Positions 42,733 to 51,660 are shown, counted from the first letter of the stretch. The stretch is DNA of 64,000 nt from Streptomyces sp. NBC_01439 (GCF_036227605.1 NZ_CP109487.1:6881501-6945500), one strand, 5' to 3'. Notes: generated from the sequence alone by a model not told the origin. Made by a program: numbers and translations.

Positions 42733-43896
42733 GTGAAGTTTTCCCGGATCGCCGCAGCGGTGACCACCGCTGCCCTTGCTCCGGCCGTCCTCATCGCGTC
42801 ACCGGCCTTCGCCGCCGGCCACGACGCCCCGGCCACCGGCAACCAGCCGGCACCGACCACGCCGGACCAGGCCGTGCCCGACCAGGCCGCGCCCGACCGG
42901 GCCGAAGAGGACCGCAAGACCATCCTCGCGATCATCGCCCACCCGATGGCCAGCGAGTTCATGAAGGAAGCCGGCCGCAAGGCCATCGCCGACGGCCCCA
43001 AGGCCATGCGCAAGTTCATCGAAGTCGACCAGCACAACATCCGCATGGACGACTACCGCATCGCGATCCTGCGCCTCCTCCCGGGCGCCGGCCCCGGCCT
43101 GAAGGAAGGCGTCAACAAGGTCCTCAGCAGCAACCCGACCATCGACCAGCTCCGCCACTTCTACGACGCCACCCAGCACGAGCTGCGCGACGACGACAAC
43201 AAGGTCGAGATCTCCCGGCTCATCAGCACCGGCGGCACCGGCGTGAAGGAAGCCGGCAAGAAGGCCCTGAAGGGCACCCCCGCCGACCGCGCGGAGTTCC
43301 TCAAGACCGGCCGCCACCACGCCCAGGCCCAGGACGATCTGGTCGAACTGGCCCGCATCGACGAGGGCTGGGACGGCCCGATCCTCACCGAGGCGATCGG
43401 CAAGCTCATGAACGGATCGCCGACCCCGGCCGAGTTGCGCCACTTCCTGGAAGTGACCCAGTACCAGCTCCGCGACCAGGACAACCGCGTCGCCATCGCG
43501 AAGACCATCGACGGCGGCGGCCCGGAACTCGTCAAGGCCGGCCGCGCCGCCCTCGCCGGCACCCCCGCCGACCGGACCGAGTTCCTCAAGACGGGCCAGC
43601 ACGAGGCCCGCGCCAAGGACCAGGCCGCCAAGGACAAGGAAAAGCCCGCCCCCGACAAGGACGGTCAGGAACAGGGCAACGGCGCCGGCACGGGCTCCGG
43701 TACCGACAACACGAACACCGGCACCGGCACCGGCAACACCGCCGTCACCGCCCAGGGCCACAACGGATCCCCCCTCGCCACCACCGGCGCGGGCGACCAC
43801 ACCACCCTGATCGCCGGCGGCGCGGGCACCGCGATCGCCGCGGGCGCCGGACTGCTCCTCGCCGCCCGCATGCGCCGCGCCGGCGCCGCACGCTGA
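42733..43896 (+). CDS. ALF-repeat cell-wall-anchored surface protein
   Basis: The 387-aa product has a signal peptide (cleavage near AFAAG, residue 28), a Pro/Ala/Thr-rich segment, then about four repeats of roughly 60 residues (LRHFYDATQHELRDDDNKVE, LRHFLEVTQYQLRDQDNRVA and relatives; ALF type), a Gly/Thr/Asn-rich spacer, the sortase motif LATTG, a hydrophobic helix and a basic RMRRAG tail. It is therefore a sortase-linked wall protein. GTG 42733 follows AGGGGG. A hairpin closes the gene at 43914-43951. Confidence 0.88.
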   Translation: MKFSRIAAAVTTAALAPAVLIASPAFAAGHDAPATGNQPAPTTPDQAVPDQAAPDRAEEDRKTILAIIAHPMASEFMKEAGRKAIADGPKAMRKFIEVDQHNIRMDDYRIAILRLLPGAGPGLKEGVNKVLSSNPTIDQLRHFYDATQHELRDDDNKVEISRLISTGGTGVKEAGKKALKGTPADRAEFLKTGRHHAQAQDDLVELARIDEGWDGPILTEAIGKLMNGSPTPAELRHFLEVTQYQLRDQDNRVAIAKTIDGGGPELVKAGRAALAGTPADRTEFLKTGQHEARAKDQAAKDKEKPAPDKDGQEQGNGAGTGSGTDNTNTGTGTGNTAVTAQGHNGSPLATTGAGDHTTLIAGGAGTAIAAGAGLLLAARMRRAGAAR

Positions 43897-43913
43897 CCGA
43901 ACCCGCACCACCA

Positions 43914-43951
43914 GGGGTGGCCGACCGCAGCACACCACGGCCGGCCACCCC
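43914..43951. terminator. hairpin between the ALF protein and 5'-nucleotidase genes
   Basis: GGGGTGGCCG (43914-43923) pairs with CGGCCACCCC (43942-43951) in the gap between two convergent genes. Confidence 0.6.
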
Positions 43952-43963
43952 ACCGGGCCCCGC

Positions 43964-45784
43964 CTAGAACACCGCGACCCCGGCCCGCGTCAGCCGCCAG
44001 TCCACCGAAGCGAACTGCGCCGGATCCACCGTCCCCTTCGCCTTCACCCACTGGATGATCGTGTTGCGGATCTCGTCCGAGTTCGCCCACACCTGCTTCG
44101 CCTGCGGAACGTGCGGGAAGTTACCGCCACCCGAAGCCCGGTAGTTGTTCACCGCCAACACGAACTGCCCGGCCGGATCCACCGGCTTCCCCTGGAACGA
44201 CAACCCCGTGATCCGCGAACCCACCGGCTGCGCGATGTCGATGTCGTACACCAACCCGTACACCGCGTCGTAGTTGTAGTCCGGCACGCCCTCCGCGTTC
44301 GTCAGCTTCGCCGGATCCACCGGAGCACCCGGAGCCGTCTGCACGTAGTACCGCGCCGAGTACTCCAGGTAGTCCTTCACCTGCGCACCCGTCAGCAGCC
44401 GCGCCTCCATCGTGTTCTCGAACGGATACAGACCCGCCGCATCCCTGATCGTCACCTGACCCGACGGGATCGCCGCCGTCCGCGAGAAGCACGACGCCTG
44501 CGACAACACCGGCAGCGCCGCCCACTCCGAACCGGCCAACGCCCCCTTCACCGTCTCCGCCTGCACATGGTTGATCAGATCGATGATCGCGACGTCCTTG
44601 ACCGGCCCCTCCGCCGACGACATCGCCTGCGTCGACGTACCGATCACCTGGTTCACGTACGCCACGACCTTGCGGTGCTCGTCCGACAACAACCCCGTGA
44701 TCTTCGGGTCCTCCGCTACCGTGTTCGAGTTCAGCACCTTCGCCGCGACCTTCGCCACCGACCAACGGCCCTTCACCCACGCCAGCTCGAAGTCGAACAG
44801 CGTCAGCCGCTGCCCCCACTTCAGCGGCTCCGACAGCACCACGTCCTTGCCGGTCGCCTTGTTCTTCACCCGGTACTCCGGGATCTCCGTGTGCGCGTGC
44901 CCCACCAGGATCGCGTCGATCCCCGGCACCTGCTCCGCCACCAGCGCCGCCGCGTTCTCGACGTACGGCAACTGGTCACCGTACGACGACGTACCGCTCG
45001 ACCCCGAGTGCGCCGACACGATCACCACGTCCGCACCCATCGACCGCAGCTTCGGCACGTACTTCGCCGCCTGCTCCTCCAACCCCGGGAACGTCATCTT
45101 CCCCTGCACGTTCGCCTTGTCCCACAACGCGATCCCCGGGTTCGTCAGCCCCAGCACCGCCACCTTCACGTCCCGCCCGCAGGGCGTGCGCAACTTGTGC
45201 ATGCTGTACGGCGCGAACGCCGGCCGCAGCGTCCGCGCATCCAGCGCGTTCGCCCCCAACAGCGGGAAACGACACTGCTCCTCGAACTTCCGCAGCACCG
45301 GTATCCCGTAATTGAACTCGTGGTTCCCCAGCGCCGCCGCGTCATAACCGATCGCGTTCATCGCCTGCGCCATCGGGTGCACCGGACCCCGCCGCGCAGT
45401 GATCGGATCCACCTTCGCGTAGTAGTACGACAACTGCGTGCCCTGGATCGTGTCACCCGCGTCTATCAGCAGCGTGTTGCGCCGCCCCTTCTCCGCCCGC
45501 ACCTGCTCCACCAACGTCGAAATCTTCGCCAGACCGACGTCGTTGTGCGCCTTGTCGTCGAACTCCTTGTCCGTGAAGTAGTCCCAGTTGAAGACGTTCC
45601 CGTGCAAGTCGGTCGTACCCATCACCGTGAACGCGTACGTCCGCGCCCCGGAACCGGACCCGGACCCGGCCCCCTTCACCTCCTGCACGGCCGCCGCGGC
45701 CGGGGAGCCCGCGGCCCCCGCCAACGCCACGGCCGCACCCGTCGCCGCCGTGCTACCCAGGAAAGTCCTACGGTCGAACGCCAT
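43964..45784 (-). CDS. Tat-exported 5'-nucleotidase / 2',3'-cyclic phosphodiesterase
   Basis: The 606-aa product starts with a twin-arginine signal (DRRTFLGSTAATG). The N-terminal metallophosphatase domain has GTTDLHGN, DAGDTIQGT, LGNHEFNYG, VSAHSG and GHAHTE, the full set of metal ligands; the C-terminal domain with FENTMEARLLTG and VNNYRASGGGNFP binds the nucleotide. It releases phosphate from nucleotides outside the membrane. A Gly/Ser linker follows the signal. The ATG 45784 is preceded by AAAAGGGAG. Confidence 0.93.
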   Translation of the reverse strand: MAFDRRTFLGSTAATGAAVALAGAAGSPAAAAVQEVKGAGSGSGSGARTYAFTVMGTTDLHGNVFNWDYFTDKEFDDKAHNDVGLAKISTLVEQVRAEKGRRNTLLIDAGDTIQGTQLSYYYAKVDPITARRGPVHPMAQAMNAIGYDAAALGNHEFNYGIPVLRKFEEQCRFPLLGANALDARTLRPAFAPYSMHKLRTPCGRDVKVAVLGLTNPGIALWDKANVQGKMTFPGLEEQAAKYVPKLRSMGADVVIVSAHSGSSGTSSYGDQLPYVENAAALVAEQVPGIDAILVGHAHTEIPEYRVKNKATGKDVVLSEPLKWGQRLTLFDFELAWVKGRWSVAKVAAKVLNSNTVAEDPKITGLLSDEHRKVVAYVNQVIGTSTQAMSSAEGPVKDVAIIDLINHVQAETVKGALAGSEWAALPVLSQASCFSRTAAIPSGQVTIRDAAGLYPFENTMEARLLTGAQVKDYLEYSARYYVQTAPGAPVDPAKLTNAEGVPDYNYDAVYGLVYDIDIAQPVGSRITGLSFQGKPVDPAGQFVLAVNNYRASGGGNFPHVPQAKQVWANSDEIRNTIIQWVKAKGTVDPAQFASVDWRLTRAGVAVF

Positions 45785-45911
45785 GCCATCTCCCTTTTGA
45801 GGCCTGAACAACGCGCGTAGATTCTGACCCACCAGTAACAAGCCGCAACACCCCCACCAGGTTTCGATCCGATGACCGCACCCGAACGAGCGACAGTGCG
45901 ACAGTGAAACC

Positions 45912-46622
45912 ATGACCCAGGACGCAGCGCACGCATCCCACCAGCCCTACGGAACCCCCGAAGTACCCCGCGTAGCAGTCCGCGGCGAAGCCCGCATCGA
46001 AGTCGACCCCGAGATCGCCCGCATCGGAATCACCGTCAGCGCCCGCGGCACCGACCGCCGCGCCGCACTCGAAGACCTCACCCGGCGCAACAACACCGCC
46101 CTCGACCTCATCAAGAGCTACGGCGACCCCGTCGAAAAGCTCGAAACCGGCGCCTTCTCCATCACCCCCGAACTCACCCGCCACGGCCGCGCCGAACGCA
46201 TCCGCGCCTACCACGGCCGCGTCCACATCACCGCCGAACTCAGCGACTTCACCACCCTCGGCGAACTCACCACCCGCCTCGCCGACCTCGAACTCACCCA
46301 GATCGACGGCCCCTGGTGGGCCCTGCGCCCCACCTCACCCGCCCACGGTCAAGCCCGCCGCCAAGCCGTGCTCGAAGCCGTCCAACGCGCCCGCGAATAC
46401 GCCGAAGCCCTCGGCGCGAACCTCGCGGCCCTCGTCGAACTCGCCGACCTCGGCGCCGAGAACGCCGCCCCCTTCACCGCCGCCCCCGGCGCCGGCATGC
46501 GCACCATGGCCTTCAGCGCCAACGAAGACGCCGGCCCCCCGCCCCTCGACCTCGAACCCCAGCGCCAGACCGTCTACGCACAGGTGAACGCCCGCTTCAC
46601 CATGACCCCTCCACAACTCTGA
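45912..46622 (+). CDS. SIMPL/DUF541-family protein
   Basis: The 236-aa product fits the SIMPL domain: VRGEARIEVDPEIARIGITV, the RAALEDLTRRNNTALDLIK helix, and ARRQAVLEAVQRAREYAEALG. No signal peptide is seen, unlike many relatives. Function is unknown; relatives are linked to oxidative stress or to kinase signalling. It diverges from the nucleotidase gene and ends in a GGGGGTGCTC hairpin. Confidence 0.85.
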   Translation: MTQDAAHASHQPYGTPEVPRVAVRGEARIEVDPEIARIGITVSARGTDRRAALEDLTRRNNTALDLIKSYGDPVEKLETGAFSITPELTRHGRAERIRAYHGRVHITAELSDFTTLGELTTRLADLELTQIDGPWWALRPTSPAHGQARRQAVLEAVQRAREYAEALGANLAALVELADLGAENAAPFTAAPGAGMRTMAFSANEDAGPPPLDLEPQRQTVYAQVNARFTMTPPQL

Positions 46623-46642
46623 AGAACCCACAAATGCCGCCC

Positions 46643-46668
46643 CGGGGGTGCTCATCAGAGCACCCCCG
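46643..46668 (+). terminator. hairpin after the SIMPL gene
   Basis: CGGGGGTGCTC and GAGCACCCCCG form an 11-bp stem with an ATCA loop, 20 bases after the stop. Confidence 0.8.
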
Positions 46669-46686
46669 TGCACATTCAACAGTTGT

Positions 46687-46750
46687 CAACAACCTTTTGC
46701 CCAACGGTTGTTGATTGGACATCCGGAAGCGATTACCTACCCGCAGGTAG
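46687..46750 (+). promoter_or_regulatory. inverted repeats in the pyk promoter region
   Basis: CAACAACC (46687-46694) and GGTTGTTG (46706-46713) form an 8-bp dyad with an 11-base spacer, and CTACC/GGTAG flank CGCA at 46737-46750, 18 bases before the pyk ATG. The region is unusually AT-rich for this genome and is the only place for the pyk promoter, so these may be operators. Confidence 0.4.
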
Positions 46751-46767
46751 GGGAATACGCTCGCCTC

Positions 46768-48195
46768 ATGCGCCGAGCGAAAATCGTATGTACCCTGGGC
46801 CCCGCCACCGACTCATACGACCAGATCAAAGCACTGGTCGAAGCCGGAATGGACATCGCCCGCCTCAACCTCAGCCACGGCACCACCGCCGAACACGAGG
46901 AGCGCTACCAACGCGTACGCAAGGCCTCCGACGAGACCGGCCGCAGCGTCGGCATCCTCGCCGACCTTCAAGGCCCGAAGATCCGACTCGGCCGATTCCA
47001 CGAAGGCCCCGTACTCCTTGAACGCGGCGACGAATTCACCATCACCGTCGAAGACCACCAAGGCGACCGCCACACCTGCGGCACCACCTACAAAGGCCTC
47101 GCCACCGACGTCACCACCGGCGAACTCATCCTCGTCGACGACGGCCGCGTCACCCTCGAAGTCACCGCAGTCGACGGCCCCCGCGTCCACACCCGCGTCA
47201 TCGAAGGCGGCATGGTCTCCGACCACAAAGGCCTCAACCTCCCCGGCGTAGCCGTCTCCGTCCCCGCCCTCTCCGAAAAGGACATCGAAGACCTCCGCTG
47301 GGCCCTGCGCACCGGCGCCGACGTCATCGCCCTCTCCTTCGTCCGCAGCGGCCGCGACATCGAAGACGTCCACCGCATCATGGACGAAGAAGGCCGACGC
47401 CTCCCCGTCATCGCCAAGATCGAAAAGCCCCAAGCCGTCGAAAACATCGACGACATCGTCGCCGCCTTCGACGGCATCATGGTCGCCCGCGGCGACCTCG
47501 GCGTCGAAATGCCCCTCGAACAAGTCCCCATCGTCCAAAAGCGCGCCATCAAACTCGCCAAGCGCAACGCCAAACCCGTCATCGTCGCCACCCAAATGCT
47601 CGACTCGATGATCGACAACTCCCGCCCCACCCGAGCCGAAGCCAGCGACGTCGCCAACGCCATCATCGACGGCACCGACGCCGTCATGCTCTCCGGCGAA
47701 ACCAGCGTCGGCAAATACCCCATCGAAACCGTCCGCACCATGTCACGCATCGTCGAAGCAGCCGAAGAAGACATCCTCGCCAAGGGCCTCCCCCCACTCA
47801 CCGACCGCAACAAACCCCGCACCCAAGGCGGAGCCGTCGCCCGCGCAGCCGCCGAAATGGGCGACTTCCTCGACGCCAAATTCCTCGTCGCCTTCACCCA
47901 GAGCGGCGACACCGTCCGCCGACTCTCCCGCTACCGCTCACCCATCCCCCTCCTCGCCTTCACCCCCGACCCCGCCACCCGCTCCCAACTCAACCTCACC
48001 TGGGGCGTCGAAACCTTCCTCGGCCCCCACGTCGGCTCCACCGACGCCATGATCGCCCAAGTCGAAGAAGAACTCCTGCGCATCGGCCGCTGCGTACCCG
48101 GCGACACCGTCGTCATCACCGCCGGCTCACCCCCCGGCGTCACCGGCTCCACCAACCTCGTCCGCATCCACCACATCGGCGACGCGGTCCACTGA
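46768..48195 (+). CDS. pyk: pyruvate kinase
   Basis: The 475-aa product has the barrel core with RAKIVCTLGPAT at the N-terminus, MDIARLNLSHG, the ADLQGPKIRLG loop, the active-site signature VIAKIEKPQAVENI, MVARGDLGVEMP, QMLDSMIDNSRPTRAEASDVANAI, and a C-terminal effector domain ending near ITAGSPPGV. It makes ATP and pyruvate from PEP in the cytoplasm. ATG 46768 gives the normal start; the upstream codons are not protein-like. There is no plain ribosome site, so the mRNA may be leaderless. Confidence 0.96.
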   Translation: MRRAKIVCTLGPATDSYDQIKALVEAGMDIARLNLSHGTTAEHEERYQRVRKASDETGRSVGILADLQGPKIRLGRFHEGPVLLERGDEFTITVEDHQGDRHTCGTTYKGLATDVTTGELILVDDGRVTLEVTAVDGPRVHTRVIEGGMVSDHKGLNLPGVAVSVPALSEKDIEDLRWALRTGADVIALSFVRSGRDIEDVHRIMDEEGRRLPVIAKIEKPQAVENIDDIVAAFDGIMVARGDLGVEMPLEQVPIVQKRAIKLAKRNAKPVIVATQMLDSMIDNSRPTRAEASDVANAIIDGTDAVMLSGETSVGKYPIETVRTMSRIVEAAEEDILAKGLPPLTDRNKPRTQGGAVARAAAEMGDFLDAKFLVAFTQSGDTVRRLSRYRSPIPLLAFTPDPATRSQLNLTWGVETFLGPHVGSTDAMIAQVEEELLRIGRCVPGDTVVITAGSPPGVTGSTNLVRIHHIGDAVH

Positions 48196-48208
48196 CCCAC
48201 ACACCACA

Positions 48209-48235
48209 CCGCGTCGGGCGCCGCGCCCGACGCGG
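48209..48235. terminator. hairpin after pyk
   Basis: CCGCGTCGGGCG and its complement form a 12-bp stem with a CCG loop between the convergent pyk and EF-hand genes. Confidence 0.8.
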
Positions 48236-48244
48236 CCACCCGCA

Positions 48245-48496
48245 CTACCAGCCGAACCGCCGATCCACCACGGCCGCGAACTCCTCGAACGTCAACACCG
48301 CATCCCCGGCCGCATCAGCCTCATCGAACAACGCCGACGACGCCTCCGCATCCCCCACACCCCAGAACGGCAGATCCCCCCGCGCCGCCAAGGTCGGCCC
48401 CTTCGACCGCAGGGCCGAGATCACCTCCGCCCGCGTCAGCTCCCCGTCCTCATCCAGGGCGAGCGCACCGAACAACTGCCGGGCCTTCTCACTCAT
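48245..48496 (-). CDS. EF-hand-like calcium-binding protein
   Basis: The 83-aa product has two EF-hand-type loops: DEDGELTRAEV (about 12-22) and DEADAAGDAVLTFEEF (about 56-71), each with an acidic position followed by Glu at the end. The first lacks some canonical Asp positions, so affinity is uncertain. The ATG 48496 has GAGGGAG upstream. Small EF-hand proteins of this size are common in Streptomyces. Role unknown. Confidence 0.75.
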   Translation of the reverse strand: MSEKARQLFGALALDEDGELTRAEVISALRSKGPTLAARGDLPFWGVGDAEASSALFDEADAAGDAVLTFEEFAAVVDRRFGW

Positions 48497-48531
48497 CGCG
48501 CACTCCCTCGTCGAACCAGCACAACCAGCGC

Positions 48532-48568
48532 TTGACCTCAACCTAACCTGAGGTCATACGGTCGCCAC
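48532..48568 (+). promoter_or_regulatory. promoter and dyad operator of the MarR-like gene
   Basis: TTGACC (48532-48537) and CATACG (48555-48560) are spaced by 17 bases, so transcription would begin about at the ATG 48569 (leaderless). Within it TGACCTCA (48533-48540) and TGAGGTCA (48549-48556) form a perfect 8-bp inverted repeat with an 8-base spacer, a likely autoregulatory MarR operator that covers both promoter elements. Confidence 0.6.
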
Positions 48569-49033
48569 ATGACCACCGAGGAATACACACAGCAGCAGCT
48601 CGCCGCCCAGCCCATCGGCTACTGGACCCGCGAAGCCGCACACCTCGTCATCGGCGGCCTCCGCACCGCCCTCGCCGAGGAACACCTCACCCAGCCCCAC
48701 TGGTGGACCCTGAACCACATAGCCGGCGCCCCCGGCACGTGGACCCGCGAGGCCCTCACCGCGAAGCTCGCCCCCTTCGACGACCAGCACACCGACTTCG
48801 AGGCCCTCTACGCCGACCTCACCACCCGCGGCTGGCTCACCGAAGCCGACGACCACCTCACCCTCACCCTCACCGAAGCCGGAGAGGCCGGCCGCCTCCG
48901 CGCCCACGACCGCAACGCGAAGGTCCACACCCGGATGCGCGAGGGCATCGACGACGCCACCTACGCCGCCACGATCGACACCCTCCGCCGCCTGGTCGCC
49001 AACCTCGGCGGCAACGGCGACCTCCCCGCCTAG
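48569..49033 (+). CDS. MarR-family-like winged-helix regulator
   Basis: The 154-aa product has the MarR arrangement: an N-terminal helix (GYWTREAAHLVIGGLRTALA), a winged helix with PHWWTLNHIAG, FEALYADLTTRGWLTEADD and the wing DHLTLTLTEAG, and a C-terminal dimerisation helix. It shares its promoter area with the divergent EF-hand gene, and a dyad covers that promoter. Ligand unknown. Confidence 0.8.
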   Translation: MTTEEYTQQQLAAQPIGYWTREAAHLVIGGLRTALAEEHLTQPHWWTLNHIAGAPGTWTREALTAKLAPFDDQHTDFEALYADLTTRGWLTEADDHLTLTLTEAGEAGRLRAHDRNAKVHTRMREGIDDATYAATIDTLRRLVANLGGNGDLPA

Positions 49034-49043
49034 GACACGCACC

Positions 49044-50147
49044 TCACCCGTCGAAGCGGGACCAGCGGAACCCGTGCGCCAGCAGCGGTGTGAGGGTCGC
49101 ACGGTGCAGAGCGCCGAAGCACGCGGTCGCCTCGTCCTCATCAGCACTGATCATGGCCAGCAATCCCGGAGCCACGAAGAACCTGTTGGCCGAGTAGGTC
49201 GGGAGGAACGGACTCAAGGGCACCGGACGCAACACGCTCCACAAGCCGTCGAGGCTCGCGACCGGCATGCAGAAGGTCGCCGCCTTGTAGGGAGAGGCGA
49301 GCAAGGCTCCGTGCAGCGTGAACTGCAGGAGGAAACGGCTCAGCGGCTCACGCTCGACGATCGTCTCCGGGGCCTCGCGGGGGTCCTCGGTGTGCCACAC
49401 GAGGGGATCCGCCGCACCCCCACCCCCCGGCGGCCACGGGACGGACCAGTCCATGGAGCCCTCGTTCCACTCGGCGAAGACCAGCCGGTCGCCGAGCGGC
49501 CCGGCAGCACGCTCGGGCCGCCGCAACACGGGATCGTGGAACCGGTGGATCGCCGGACGGCGGCGGGCCAGACGGTGGAAGGAAGCCAACGCCTCCGGCA
49601 GATCACCCGGTTCCTCCGCCGACCCCGCCGCCTCGTCCTCGCCATCGCCCTCGGCAGGGAACCAGCCGAGGACGAACGACTCCAGGGCCCGGACCGGGTC
49701 CCCCTCCACGCCGTCCACCCAGTCCACCCCCGGCACCGGCCCGGGCGCCGGAACCGGCCGTACGGCATCCAGCATCACGCGGCTCATCGGACGGTCCAGC
49801 TCCAACTTGGCGTGGTCGAAGTGGGCCGCGGCCCAGCTCCTCCCCCTGCACCACGCCCTCCCGAGCGGCAGGTGGCCCTGCTCCAAACGGGCGAACACAT
49901 GGATGGGCGGGGAATCATGGAAGTCGAACCGCGAGTGGAGCTCCGGAATCCTGTCCCCGCGGAGCAGCACCTGGGTGGAATCCTGCACCCCGCTGCCCCC
50001 GGGATCGTCCCCGGGCACGACCACGACCACGGTCGCCTCCGACCCCACCCCGATCAGCGCCGGACCCATCTCGTACCGCCGAACCAGAGCCCCCGCGACG
50101 GACAGCGCCGCCGCCTCGGTGACCAGGGGCGGAAGCATGTGCGACAT
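49044..50147 (-). CDS. conserved hypothetical protein
   Basis: The 367-aa product is a soluble protein without signal peptide or a motif that I recognise. The first 100 residues contain a hydrophobic strand VIVVVVPGDDPGGSG-like segment (about 38-52); an acidic/Gly-rich stretch (GDGEDEAAGSAEEPGD) lies near residue 165 and a Gly-rich WPPGGGGAADPLV near 240. Two aromatic-rich segments precede the C-terminus. The start is ATG 50147 (MSHMLPPL). Function not assigned. Confidence 0.6.
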   Translation of the reverse strand: MSHMLPPLVTEAAALSVAGALVRRYEMGPALIGVGSEATVVVVVPGDDPGGSGVQDSTQVLLRGDRIPELHSRFDFHDSPPIHVFARLEQGHLPLGRAWCRGRSWAAAHFDHAKLELDRPMSRVMLDAVRPVPAPGPVPGVDWVDGVEGDPVRALESFVLGWFPAEGDGEDEAAGSAEEPGDLPEALASFHRLARRRPAIHRFHDPVLRRPERAAGPLGDRLVFAEWNEGSMDWSVPWPPGGGGAADPLVWHTEDPREAPETIVEREPLSRFLLQFTLHGALLASPYKAATFCMPVASLDGLWSVLRPVPLSPFLPTYSANRFFVAPGLLAMISADEDEATACFGALHRATLTPLLAHGFRWSRFDG

Positions 50148-50198
50148 GCGGCCACCCTATCCAGCAGGCACCCAGGGCCAGTCCGGCCCGCTCCGGCT

Positions 50199-50705
50199 CT
50201 AGTCGCCGGTCGTGCCGTCGAGCATCTCGCGCAGGATGTCCAAGTGACCGTTGTGGCGCGCCGTCTCCTCCGTGAGGTGAAGGAGGATCCAGCGCAGGTC
50301 GACGTGCAGGCCGTCGCGGACCGCCCGCTTCGCCCGGTCGCCCAGGCCGCTCCCGGCGACCAGCTCGCGGTACCCGGCACTCTGCTCGGCGTACTCGTCG
50401 AGCAACTGCGCGAGCGGGAAGTCGACGGCCACGCGCATCTCGCGGTCGGGGTCCTCCTCCGTCCAGGGTCCCCGGTCCTCCTCACCGAGGAAGACCACCT
50501 GGAACCAGTAGTACTCGACCCAGCGGAGGTGGTTGATCAAACCGCTCATCGTCATCAGCGGTGAGCCCGGCAGGAGCGCCTTGCGGGCGTTCTCCGCGGA
50601 GACGCCGTCGCACTTGGCGCGGGCGGTGTCACGGGCATAGTCGAGGAACGTGGTGAGCTGCGTGCGCTCGTCCCACGCGGGCGGCGTGTCGTCGATTCTG
50701 GTCAT
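50199..50705 (-). CDS. DinB/DUF664-family protein
   Basis: The 168-aa product fits the DinB-like four-helix bundle of actinobacteria (DUF664): TQLTTFLDYARDTARAKCDG, MSGLINHLRWVEYYWFQVVF and LHVDLRWILLHLTEETARHN. Metal-binding histidines are at H59 (INHLRWVE), H134-type and H153-like positions (EETARHNGHLD). Such proteins may be thiol- or mycothiol-dependent enzymes. Single gene; the start is ATG 50705. Confidence 0.82.
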   Translation of the reverse strand: MTRIDDTPPAWDERTQLTTFLDYARDTARAKCDGVSAENARKALLPGSPLMTMSGLINHLRWVEYYWFQVVFLGEEDRGPWTEEDPDREMRVAVDFPLAQLLDEYAEQSAGYRELVAGSGLGDRAKRAVRDGLHVDLRWILLHLTEETARHNGHLDILREMLDGTTGD

Positions 50706-50783
50706 CGTGCGAAGCGTCCCCGATGACCACGACCGGTGTCGAGGCGTTTTCCCGACCGGCTTGGTCCGCCGGGCGGGCCCTCG

Positions 50784-51548
50784 CTAGTGCTTCGGCCCGA
50801 TGTGGGCGTCCATGAGGGCGACGGAGTCCTTCCGCGCGACGGACACGTTGAACGGATCGCTGCCCCGGGCCAGCACGGTCCACTGGACCCCGACCTTGGT
50901 GAGCGTGTCGGTACAGAGCTTCCGGATGTCGTCCGACTTGTTGGTGAAGAAGTACCGCGGGTACTCGTAGCGCTTGCCGTTGCGGACGGTCCAGTTGGTG
51001 ATCCGACACCCGTCGGAGTGGATCAGCCCCCGCAGGAAGTCCCACGGATGGGCGTCGACGATCTCCTGCTGCCAGTCCTCAAGGATGATCCGCCGCTCGT
51101 GCTTCTTGCCGGGCCCGTGCTGCGGAAACAGGCATGTCCAGTGGGTCGAGTGGGACTGCACCTCGACGCATCCCTGTCGCTGCCGACGGCTTACGCGAGG
51201 CATCCGCATCACGAGGTGCATGGCTTCCTCGGCGGCGTCGATGAGGCCGGCCCAAGTGGCGTCGCAGAAGATGGAGAGGTGGTGCTGCTTGTACTTCGAG
51301 ATGATGTGGCCGTCGCCGAGATAGAGGCCGAGGAGATAGGCGTAGGCGGGTCGTTCGAAGCCAAGGCCGGTGCACCTCGGGCAGTCGGTGGGCGGCTCGT
51401 AGGTCTCGCCGCGGTGCTTCCGGTCCTGATACCGCCACCAGCCGACAGTGCCGCGGGGCACGCCGAGGTTCTCGGCCACGTCCCGATTGGTCACGCCTCG
51501 GCGTAACAGTAGAACTGCTTCTTCGCGTATCGCGGGATTGTGCTCCAC
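50784..51548 (-). CDS. HTH protein with two LAGLIDADG-type motifs
   Basis: The 254-aa product has an N-terminal HTH (VTNRDVAENLGVPRGTVGWW, 19-38), a possible zinc pair (CPRC, 56-59), and two LAGLIDADG-like helices, YLLGLYLGDG (71-80) and FLRGLIHSDG (171-180), both keeping the acidic residue. Two motifs in one chain are the layout of a monomeric homing endonuclease. It could be active or a derived regulator. Codon 15 is TTA (51506-51504), the bldA codon. Codon use (CTA, AAT, TTA) is unlike the neighbours. A tRNA gene lies 113 bases upstream. Confidence 0.75.
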   Translation of the reverse strand: MEHNPAIREEAVLLLRRGVTNRDVAENLGVPRGTVGWWRYQDRKHRGETYEPPTDCPRCTGLGFERPAYAYLLGLYLGDGHIISKYKQHHLSIFCDATWAGLIDAAEEAMHLVMRMPRVSRRQRQGCVEVQSHSTHWTCLFPQHGPGKKHERRIILEDWQQEIVDAHPWDFLRGLIHSDGCRITNWTVRNGKRYEYPRYFFTNKSDDIRKLCTDTLTKVGVQWTVLARGSDPFNVSVARKDSVALMDAHIGPKH

Positions 51549-51660
51549 GAAGCAGGAGCATCGCTGCTAATCGTCCGGTTGGTCGTGATTCGAAGCTTCG
51601 TTCACCGTGACGAGTGAAGATCGCAAAATTGGCTCGGCGACCTTGAAATGGAAGGAGAAG

